A DNA stretch of 64,000 nt, taken from contig NC_080042.1 of NCBI RefSeq assembly GCF_012489685.1, positions 74,576,566-74,640,565 on the forward strand, read 5' to 3'. Origin of the DNA: Lotus japonicus. Lineage: Eukaryota; Streptophyta; Magnoliopsida; Fabales; Fabaceae. Below the pieces are notes generated by a model. It worked only from the letters and a program-made list of their open reading frames with translations. It did no database searches and was not told the origin of the DNA. The translations under genes were made by a program, and so were the position numbers. This document shows, one piece after another, positions 54,927 to 64,000 of the stretch (its first letter is position 1; each line of letters opens with the position of its first letter).

Positions 54927-57900
54927 TCATGTTAGTCTGAGAGAAGGTGAATGTCCCCTATCAGTGCCATTTTTTATGTTAGTGTCACCGGCTTCTTGCC
55001 GGGGCTTGTTAAGTTCACTCGATTTAGAACTTCCTTGTGGAGACCCCTTGTCCTTAGGTATAGCCCTATCCAAAAACCTGTGTATCATCTCATAACTGGT
55101 GAATGTAATAACTGCAGATGGAGTTGTTCTCAATAGATTGGTTGCGCAACCGCGATAGAAGCCTCGAATGCCTTCCTTTTGAAACACCTTCTTAGTACAA
55201 TCAATAACCCCTGCGTAGTGGACCCCGTTATTTTTGGCTATGCCTTGCTCTTGGAGCCTGGAACGTATTACCTGAAAATGTGACATTCTAATCGTCAACG
55301 AGATGAACATGTGGGACGATACAAAGTTTCTACCCAAAGGGACCCTGCAATTTTATTCCAGCCATACAATTGAGCAAGATGGTCATTTATACCTCATGTG
55401 GATAAGTCAATAAAGAGGCAGTTATTTTTGAAATTGATGACGCGATTGCAACATTTCCAGGACTTAGCTTGTCAACAGTTGTGTTATCTGAAATATTTGA
55501 AAATTTCATTTGATGAGCAAGACATGAAAAGGCATAAAAATTCACTTATTTCAAGGACTAATGGATATATAAATAATTTACTGCTAGCATGTGTACCTTT
55601 TTCTGCCATGTATAATTTGATCTTTTCATATGCTGGGAATTGAATTGCAACATGACTTACGCCAGCCAATGAAGGTAAAATGCCACTGCTTAACAAGAAC
55701 AGAATACCATCACAACTAAATACACAAGAAAGACAGGTTATTATCATGCTTTGAGTTCACTTTATTATATTTTTCCTTGAATAACTGGTATGAATTGTGA
55801 AGTAGTTATTGTGTGAAGGCTGTTTGTTTCTGTCTGTATTTAACTTGCCATCAGGGAATCAACATGGGTGAGGACCAATCGAATATGATGTATGATTTGA
55901 TCCACCAAATCCAATCGATAACTTGAAATAGAAAATGAATCTCATTATTCCAATTGTAACATTTATTACATAGATTTTGCATGCGAAAAATTAGAAAATT
56001 AAAACAAGAAAACAAATATGAACAAGGTTCTGGTTGGAAAAAATAACAGATACGCTAGCTGAAAATTAATGTTTAACTAAAAGTTGTTAGCCTTCCTCAT
56101 ATTAGCTTGTAACAACCCTTGGCATTTTCATAACATATTATTAGCACATCACCAAACTTATAATTAGAACTAAGGAACTGACCTATATAGTCCTCGCACG
56201 CCTTCCTCATGTGCAATCCTTGTCAAAGCAGAAAGAACGCTCTTGTAAGGAACAACATCAGACCTCATTCCTTGTGTCTAATGTGTATCAGGGGAAAGAT
56301 AAATAAGTGTCCAATATAACAAAAACAAGAGCATCGGTAATTCGGTATCAAGAAATAAATGAAATAAAAAATTTATTTGTTAATAAGAGAAATAGAAAGA
56401 GGTACAACCAAATGACATATACAAATGCATTAAACTTAAGTTCATTGGAGAAAGGAGCTCTAAGTTAAAACGTATTACGTAAGAAACTTTTCAATCTAAC
56501 TAATCACTCGGATAGCAAATACATCAGTGATAGCTACGAAATTTAAAATTACATTGAAACAAATAAGGTGACAGATTCATAAGTACGAATTAAATATTGA
56601 GAAAGATCTATAGTAAAAAGGATAGAGAAAAAGAAAAATAAAAGAGAAGATACTACACTCCTAATTTTAAATACATTTTAATAAAATTACAGAGGAGAGA
56701 AGCACCAACTTACTTGGAGTCTTGTCTTAACAACCCACAATGGATTTGTAGAAATTGCTGTTGCCACCCCAGCACCAGCAGCAGCTATAATATTTCCAAT
56801 AGTTGTGAGTTCGTTACAACCATCTGCAACAGTATTACCAATAAAGATTGTCATAAAAGAAAATAGTCAATCCAGCAAATTTCAATTCATGATTTGAAGA
56901 AACGACAAAACAATTTGAGGATCTAGCATTATAATTTTGATGACTCAAGTAAAGACCAGTTTATGTGAAAAGTACTCAGTATTTATATAATATTTACCAC
57001 GTGAACGAAGCCGGCCCTTTAGTTGATCATAAACTGTGAAGTAAACCTATAATTGAAATAGACACTTTTAAGCTGTGAACTAATTGAAAAAGATATTACA
57101 AACATATAATTGAACGTAAGCTGTGAACTAAACTGTTACAAACATATAATTAAACAATCATTTGAAAAGGATCTTCACGGACAAAGTAGATGCAACTAGG
57201 ATAAACTTTTAATTGGTTTCTTATATGAACAGAAAAGTATATGTTGCTTTACATAGATAGAGGTGATGGGATTAAAAATTCCTCCAGCAAGAGGGAAAAA
57301 GAGGCAGTCATCTGACATGACTTTTATTAGCTAGAGAGTTACCTCTTCCAACTTCAAGAAATCCACTTACTAAAAAAGTATCAAAAAAGTACTCCAAGAG
57401 CGAAAATATGAATCCACTTAGGATCAACAATAATTAAACACATAAAGATAAGGACTTATGTTAAACAAGCAGACTATGATAAAAGAAATTTCCCTTAATG
57501 AATTTCTTTTGAAAGTGATGCAAAAGCTTGTTTATCACTCCAAACCTAAACAGTCGTGAAGACAGAATATCCACTAGATTCCATAATAAAATTGAGAAAA
57601 TAAAGATAGCCAAAACAAGAGTTTTAAGGATCCAAGAATTTACAAACTAGTGGTAATAACTAATATGCAATATGTTAGCAAGCAGTTTGATAAAAGAAAA
57701 AATGCAACCTCCAGTATGACAACTTGACAAGTATAAATTGATATGGAGATTTTAACAGTTATCCATATTCCATAAGACTAATGTAACTCCAGATTTTGGG
57801 TCGTATTGTCTTTGTTAAAAGTTTGCATGCATGGTTAAGAAGATAGAAGGCAAAAGAATTCTCAAACGAGACAGAACAGAATCAGAATAGATGCGCATCT

Positions 57901-58789
57901 AAAGCCCAGCTTCAAAAAACCTTGCATCTTTTGCTGCAACAGCCACCGATCACAACACAAAATGTAGAGACTAGAGAGGCAAGAGAAAAAGAAACTCACT
58001 GCCCAGTTAGGAAGTAATGCTAGTATTGTTGGTGAAAGGCCACGGTACATTCCCCTGAAGCCTTCAGCCCTCACTATATTCTGCAAGCTCGAGACAATGA
58101 TACTACCTAGGAGAACAGCAGAAGTAAGACTCAAGGAGCAATCACTCAACAAATGTATGGCCGATTAATTCATATCGAAATAGTACTGCTACACATATTA
58201 TTGACACATAGAATTGAAACTAACATGACCCAGATTCAAGTAAACAATGTACAAAATTTCGGCCTCATGTTGATGACACAAACACTTAATTCTCAAAGGA
58301 GAAGCACCTAATTATTTAAAATTATTCAAAGTCATCAAATTGCCAAATCATGTCAATTATCTATGTTAGAAAATTTACCCTCAATCTTAATAGAAATTCA
58401 ACATCAACCTCGCTATTGTTCATGGCCCATTAAACAATTGATTGAAGGATACCTTTCTGCGAAGGAGGAAGGCCATGAACTTGTAGCCTAGTCTTGATCA
58501 CATCCAACGGACACACAAATGTAGCCGCTATTGCCCCTGTAGTAAATGTCACACCATCAGACCAACCATACTTGAAAAAACTAGAAAATCAGCAGCAAAA
58601 ATAACCAGATACATGAACTGAAAAACGAAAGTCAAGATTTTGACAGAAACCCATGAAAACTGAACCGAAAATAGGAAAAGGGTCGAAGCCAAAATTGGAA
58701 AAGTTACCCGCGGCGGCACCGGCACCGGCGTTGGCGATTAAACCCCTAATGTTGTGACTAGAACCAGAAGCTTGGTCATTACCAGTCAT
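54927..58789 (-). CDS. NDT2: Mitochondrial-carrier-family NAD+ transporter, NDT2-like
   Basis: Nine exons on minus: 58708-58789, 58453-58536, 58000-58106, 56998-57046, 56714-56823, 56183-56277, 55597-55688, 55393-55487, 54927-55271. All sites are GT-AG and all phases join; 352 aa. Three carrier repeats, each with P-x-D/E-x-x-[KR]-x-[RK]: [22 protein letters not shown] and [39 protein letters not shown] and [19 protein letters not shown] match plant NAD+ carriers, closest from memory to Arabidopsis NDT2 because of the NAGAGAAAG start and the polar C-terminal tail of about 45 aa. Expected role: antiport of NAD+ across an organelle inner membrane. The start is the first in-frame ATG. No defects seen. 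Confidence 0.9.
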
Positions 58790-58859
58790 ATTAGAATCTA
58801 GAAACACACTTAAAATGGAAATTCAACCGAGTTAGTTAACTAATTGAAGAATGGACCAG

Positions 58860-60263
58860 TAGTTGTAAGTAAAGGAAGGGAAATTTCATGGCAGATCTTT
58901 ATGAATTGGTTTATTTATATAACATTTCATGTGTAGAGGGAGACTTGAAGACGGGTTTGTTATGCGGCGAAATGGTCTGACAAGGGTCTAGCAACGTGTT
59001 GTTTGGGAAGTTGGAATCAACGAGCGGTCATGGAGTTGAACCTTGAAAGACCATGGGAAATTGTGTAGTTGTTTCTTCTGTGGTTTGAGTGGTTGGTTCG
59101 TTCTGGGATCGGGAGGGAGAATAAGATGCGAGATTAGAGTTGAGTTGAGTTGAGTTGAGTTGAGTTGGTGTGGTACTTGAAGGCTTTCTCTGTGCTTAAG
59201 CAAGCAGGTGTTCGTCCCTGACTGTAAATTCTTGGGACCAGCTTTCGATTGCGTAGCTAGCCAGACAGACCCACCTTGGGAAAAAAGTTCTAATTCTTTT
59301 TCATTTTGATCAAATTTTCACTCCTTTATTATATTAGACCCGTTTCGGAATCATAATATCTCGAGTGATAAAAGATATAAGAAATATGGGTTGGGTGATG
59401 GAGATTTATTAACAAATTTTTGAATGACAGCAATTTAATTTTGTGATGTATCATAAATATTAGAGGGTAATCCTTAGTCTAGTTCTTCTTGAAGGGGATT
59501 GAGGGTTAGATTAAGATAAACTTATACTTTCACACCTTTACTAAATATTAGATGGTCCTATTTTCCCTCTTGAAGGCGGTTAAGGGTCCTTTTACAATTT
59601 GTTTGGTTTGATAGAAACCAAGAACAAAGGTACACATACATTTGGTTAGATTGAGTTTAATATAGGTTTAAAATAATGAACTTATGGTTGAAAATTATGT
59701 GTAAAAGTATGCTAAAAAAATGAAGGTTGTTTTGATTGAATAAAATAAAATCACTTTTAGTGATACAAAGATTGAAGTGACATGATAAATATAATATAAA
59801 TGTGAGGTCTCAAAATGGAAAATCATATAAAATAACTTTTAACATATTTTTCTTAATTGCTCAATGAAAGAGTATCTTATTTTATTTATTTATTTGAAAT
59901 AATGAAAGAGTATTTATAATCATACTTTTATTAGTACATTTTTTAAGTTTGAAAATATACTTTTATTTAACGAAAAATAAATAAATAATATGACACAAAT
60001 TACGGTGCATGTTAATTCGCTTATTTTTAATAAAAATGAAAAAATGCGATTCAAGCCGTCGATTAATTTTTTGGTCAAATACAATGAAGTTTGTAAACCC
60101 TAAATTCAAAATAGTTTTAAAATAAAGTTTATAAAATTGTATTCTAATTAGATGTGTTGTAAAGTGTGCATAATATGCATATGAAAGAAGTGGTTAATTT
60201 ACATTTGTCGCCAAACTAAACTTATGTCCGGTTATGTCAACATAAGCAACATTTTAAAAGAAA
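58860..60263. other. Promoter side of the carrier gene and AT-rich spacer
   Basis: 58860-59250 probably holds the 5' UTR and promoter of the carrier gene. 59250-60263 is AT-rich with no supported gene. Confidence 0.45.
59136..59166. repeat. GAGTT pentanucleotide repeat
   Basis: About six tandem GAGTT units within the presumed 5' region of the carrier gene. Confidence 0.8.
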
Positions 60264-60337
60264 TGGTCTCGACGGGGCTCGAACCCGCGACCTTCGGCTC
60301 ATAAGACCAACGCTCTAACCAACTGAGCTACGGGACC
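60264..60337 (-). tRNA. tRNA, anticodon read as UAU (Ile)
   Basis: A full cloverleaf on minus without an intron. Acceptor GGTCCCG/CGAGACC with one C-A mismatch at pair 5-68; D arm GCTC/GAGC; anticodon arm TTGGT/GCCGA with loop CTTATGA; T arm GCGGG/CCCGT with TTCGAGC; discriminator A. A-box and B-box consensus are present, and TTTT follows shortly after. U33 precedes UAU, which would read as isoleucine. G37 is unusual for a tRNA reading ANN codons, so the identity deserves care (a mutated Met or other tRNA is possible). Confidence 0.8.
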
Positions 60338-60961
60338 ATTTGATGATTGAACAAAATATCATGATAAAATCATATCACTTATTTGACTAGCTCAAATTAG
60401 TTTATATGCTCTTTAGTCTTTAGTAGTTTGTGAAATGGTCATATTTGAGTAGCTTATATAACATTTTTTTATATACTATTTGAATTTATTCTCAAACGTG
60501 TAAAATCATGTTTGCTTATGATTAAAAAAACTAATTTTACCTTTGAATAAAAAATGATTTTATTTTAACAATTTTTTCAAAAGCACAATTTTTCTCATAA
60601 ATATAATAAGTGTACTTCACTTTTAAAAGTGATTTTAAACCGTTTTTATATGACCCATAAAAATGCTTATTTTCATATAAAATTATATTAAAGGACATAA
60701 AAAAGATTTTTTTATATTAATTTAAGAGAATATCTTAAAGATAACATTGTATATTTGAACCATAATTGATTATTTTAGAAGCTACTCAAAATAACTTTAA
60801 AAAATCAATTTTCTGAATTTTTCTCTGAAAAAAATTTCTTCAAAAACACACACAAACACACAAAATAATGTATACATAAATTATATATTTTTATGAAAAT
60901 AAGTCAAAGACAAAGGAAACGAAGCATCACCGTCCCAATTATCATTTCCTTATCCTGTCGT

Positions 60962-61285
60962 TAGGACTATTCATGGTTCTTTGAGAACCGAAGCTAGCCA
61001 TAAGCCGAACAAAAAACTGAACCGTTTAAGAACCTAACCTTTAAAAACCGAACTGAACTTGAACCTAAATTGAAAATCCGGTTCGGTAACCGAACCAAAA
61101 TATTAACTATCAGTTCCGGTCCGGTTCGAACCATACTATAAATATGCATGTTTTACCGAATTGGTTAACCGAAATTTAAAACCGGTTCGGTTTGAACCAT
61201 ACTATATCGGTTCGGTTCTCCGAATTAAAATTTTAGTTCAGGTTTGGTTCGGTTCAAGCAAAGAACCGAACCATGAACAGTCCTA
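60962..61285. mobile_element. hAT-type MITE, 324 bp
   Basis: 8-bp duplication CCTGTCGT at 60954-60961 and 61286-61293. Inverted ends TAGGACTATTCATGGTTC and GAACCATGAACAGTCCTA. The interior is packed with GGTTCGGTT / AACCGAACC words in both orientations, giving strong self-complementarity. No ORF. Confidence 0.88.
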
Positions 61286-61902
61286 CCTGTCGTAATTAAA
61301 CCAAACAATCAACGAGTCGAGTTCATTACCTTTGGTTTTACGAAAATTGGTCACCATTTCACTCTTTGCGATACGGGTTTGGTTAATTCCCTCATCGGTA
61401 AAGAGACACCTCTCTCACGTAATTCAGCTACTTTGTTTCTTTTCCCTGCTTGGAATTTTCATATTCTATTTGTACCTTCCTTTTTTTCTTCAATCTATTA
61501 ATAGAATCTTTGGTATGCTCAAGTATTTAAATTACATTGTATATCATGGCTTAACAACTTACTTGGTGGTGAATGCAGATCAAATTTGGACCAAGTGTGA
61601 TTCTGTTGAGCCTATTATGTTTAGAGTTTACAGTGTAGAAAGATGTGCTTCTATATTAATCTGGGGAGTGCTTGTTACAATTATTTCACCATTGGAATTT
61701 GGAGTGCTGATACAGTGATACCCTTGTGAGCAAGATAGCTTAGTGATTCTGTAATTGAGTCTGAGTAAAAAGAGTTGATTAAGGCTTGATATGGCCTCTC
61801 ATGAAGGGAGGCGGCATCGTCATGCTCTTGTTCCTCTTGCTGCATTGCTTACTAGAGAGATGAAGGATGGGAAGATGGAGAAGCCCATTGTGAGGTATGG
61901 AG

Positions 61903-63181
61903 CAGTGTTATAAAACTCGGCTCGAACCGGCCGGTTCGACCGGTTGAGCCGGGAACCGGACCCTAGATCAGTTCGAGCCGAGCATCGGATCGGCCATGCA
62001 AGCCGCCCGGTGTGAACCAGTCAACTCGGCCGGTTTTTATGATTAAACCGGAGACTCGGCCGGTCTCGGTTGAACCAATCTTTTTTTTTTTAACAGAGAT
62101 TTTTTTTTTCTTAGAACGGGCCTTTTTTTTCCCTGCATTTTTTTTTTTGAATAGAGCACTTTTTTTTTCTTAGAACCGGCCTTGTTTGTTTGAACAGAGC
62201 ACTTTTTTTTTCTTAGCATTTAATAGTTGCGAAAAAAATTTGGAAAAGTGTCTAGCTTGGATTCGAACCCATTCCCTCAAGATTCAATGCTGTGAATCTT
62301 ACCACTAGGCTAGACAAGTGTTTTGATATAATGGTTACAATTAATTGTATTTATATAAACAAAAATAATACTATACAAATCTTTGACAAGTAAACATTAG
62401 TTTTTTTTTTGAACGAAAGTAAAGACTAGTGTTATTACACAAAATAACTAAAACACAACCCAACCATTATAATAATTACTTATTTATATATATATATATA
62501 TATATATTTAACAATAACTATTTCTTAACGTTATTTAACAATTGTTTCAAAAACGTTATTTAACAATAAGTTAAAATAATTATTTGTGTGTTTTTATTAT
62601 GAAGTTATTAATTAATGTTAGTTAATATTATTAATTCTTTTAATTTTTTAATATAGAATGAGTCAAGTTGTTCTGTATATAATTTCTTTGCAAAGTCTTC
62701 TTGTCGTTTCTTTGAGGATAAATTAAAGAATATGAATAACAAGCTTTGGTGTTGTAAAAAATTGAAAAATTGAAAATCTTTTTAGCTAGCCTGAATCAGA
62801 AACTGGATTATATACAAGTTGTTTCATGTGCATATATCATTTGTTAGCTTATAATGTACAAGATCTTAGTTGTTTATTCTGTTTTAAACTTGTTTATACG
62901 CTTTTTGTTGTGATTAAAGCGTAAAATCGATGTTGTTTGATGATGTTTAAAACTTATTTCAGTTATTTGTGAGTTGTGACATTTTGTTGTGGTAAAAAAT
63001 TCCTTATTGCTTTTGTGTGTATGGTATTTTGTGACATTTTATTATTGTATTATGAATTTTTTTAATTTTTTTAGTATCGACCAAGTTAAACGGTTCAACC
63101 AGTGACCCAGTGGTTGAACCATTGACTCATTGACCCAGTACCTCGACCGAGTCGATCACCGGTCCGAGTCTGATAACACTG
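61903..63181. mobile_element. Non-autonomous hAT transposon, 1279 bp
   Basis: 8-bp duplication GTATGGAG at 61895-61902 and 63182-63189. Inverted ends CAGTGTTATAAAACTCGG and CCGAGTCTGATAACACTG, the CAGTG start usual for hAT. Subterminal regions repeat CCGGTT/AACCGG/GGTTCGACC words on both sides. No transposase ORF; the interior is AT-rich with poly-T runs and a tRNA-like segment (62249-62316). Confidence 0.9.
62249..62316 (-). other. tRNA-like segment inside the hAT element
   Basis: On minus, TGTCTAG and CTAGACA form a perfect 7-bp acceptor-like stem 68 nt apart, with TAGTGGTAAGATTC resembling an A box and GGTTCGAATCC a perfect B box. A proper D stem and a discriminator/CCA context are lacking. 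Probably a tRNA pseudogene or SINE head carried by the transposon. Confidence 0.4.
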
Positions 63182-63318
63182 GTATGGAGTGTTGCTTAGT
63201 CTAAAAAAGAGGAGGATTACTTTCAAATTAAGACCAAGTGTCAGTGAGTACTTGGGAATTCCTCATCATCTTTTTTCTGTATTCCCGGTATTTTCACCTT
63301 TCCATCTCGTATATAGTA

Positions 63319-63618
63319 CCTCCTGTCCTATTTATAAGCATGAAAGAGAAGAAAAATCTTGGTCTTTTTTATAAGAACCAATGAAAGTTAGAGCTATATT
63401 AATTATTTTTTTTCCAATGATACCCTTATTAATTCTAACTTATAAAATGTGTCTCATTAATTATTCTCTCTCTTTAAGACTTTCCAACACTAATAATAAA
63501 GAGTAATTTTGGAAGTTTATTTTAATTTAAGACAAATTTAATGCATTTTATCTAATTTAACTACATTTCTTAAACTATGTGAATTTTTTTTTTTGCTTAT
63601 AAATAGGACCGGAGGGAG
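63319..63618. mobile_element. Stowaway MITE, 300 bp
   Basis: TA duplications at 63317-63318 and 63619-63620. Left end CCTCCTGTCCTATTTATAAG and right end (reverse complement) CTCCCTCCGGTCCTATTTAT match the plant Stowaway (Tc1/mariner) TIR consensus. AT-rich interior without an ORF. Confidence 0.88.
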
Positions 63619-63649
63619 TATTTGATTTCCAATGACTAGCGGTTAAGAG

Positions 63650-64000
63650 CATCTCCAAGATCTTATTTTGGAACTTAACTCACTTTTTGTGGACCCAGAC
63701 TGCCACATAGGATTTAAGACACTCATAAAGTTCATATGCACATTTCACTCTAATAGATGAGATCTTATTTTACTTTTGACTGGACCCACGATACCCAATA
63801 TATTTATATTATTTATTTTCCTCCATATTTTTCACTTTGGTTATTGTATTGAAGGAGAGAGAGAAAAATATATTATTTTATCTAAGATCCCACATTTGAG
63901 AGTACCTGAGTTAAGACACGGATTTTAGCAACATGCCACGGGATAACTCCAATGATGAGATCTAATAAGATCCAGATCTTATTTTAAGATCCCTAAATAA
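63650..64000. mobile_element. MITE-like element reaching the window edge
   Basis: GAGCATCTCCAAGATCTTAT at the left and repeated GATCTTATTTTAAGATCCC-like words at the right are partly inverted; ACTCCAATGATGAGATC near the end mirrors the left start. It may be cut by the window end. Confidence 0.35.

Larger units (their letters stand above)
61791..63310 (+). pseudogene. PP2C phosphatase first-exon pseudogene, split by a hAT element
   Basis: ATG at 61791 opens MASHEGRRHRHALVPLAALL, with LTREMKDGKMEKP following, matching the N-terminus of a plant PP2C group (proteins like Arabidopsis probable PP2C 12). The hAT element enters after VRYG. After it (63190 on), the homologous reading is in another frame. 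It has a stop at the usual Gln before S-K-K, EDYFQIKTKCQ, a second stop at the usual Arg, then VLGNSSSSF. The expected D-G-H-N-G metal-binding motif is never reached; a Stowaway MITE follows at 63319. One single-base loss and two stops of C-to-T type besides the insertions. Dead gene or fragment. Confidence 0.8.

Overview
The window is nuclear DNA from a flowering plant. The evidence is spliced genes with GT-AG introns, plant-only families (LRK10-like receptor kinases, a KIB1-4/DUF295 F-box protein), AT-rich intergenic DNA, and plant Ty1/copia, hAT, Stowaway, Helitron, TRIM and SINE elements. The repeat types and protein styles look most like a legume, but that is inference; no species marker is visible.

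Layout. 1-4.9 kb: the 3' part of a probable Helitron carrying exon-like scraps, then one exon of a DUF789-like gene. 4.9-27.3 kb: a tandem duplication (unit about 3.75 kb) that carries an unfamiliar small secreted cysteine-containing peptide gene. Its second copy is split by a 13.4-kb Sirevirus-like Ty1/copia retrotransposon (12050-25447, minus strand, 5-bp target duplication GTATT). That element has gag and pol, a long third sense ORF and a separate antisense mini-gene. A solo LTR of the same family sits inside its left LTR with its own duplication GTTGG. 27.3-28.1 kb: a decayed LINE reverse transcriptase. 28.6-30.1 kb: an intact F-box gene (minus).

35-51.4 kb: a cluster of LRK10-like receptor kinases on the plus strand. 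It has one intact 684-aa gene in four exons, one intact 620-aa gene in three exons, one tandem copy broken by a MITE, a TRIM, frameshifts and stops but with an intact kinase exon, and a short C-terminal relic. A SINE with a clear target duplication lies between the first two. 52.6 kb: a small arginine-rich intronless gene. 54.9-58.8 kb: a nine-exon mitochondrial-carrier-family gene closest to plant NAD+ transporter NDT2 (minus). 60.3 kb: a tRNA gene. 61-64 kb: a PP2C first-exon pseudogene interrupted by a 1.28-kb hAT element, flanked by a 324-bp hAT MITE and a 300-bp Stowaway MITE.

The functional host genes are the F-box gene, two receptor kinases, the Arg-rich gene, the carrier, the tRNA and perhaps the two peptide genes. 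Most of the rest is transposon history, and several insertions can be ordered because one lies inside another. The observation I rate highest is the antisense mini-gene inside the Sirevirus (15224-15737). It has a TATA box, a good start context, an intact 130-aa coiled-coil ORF and a poly(A) signal, in an element whose other ORFs are all broken.
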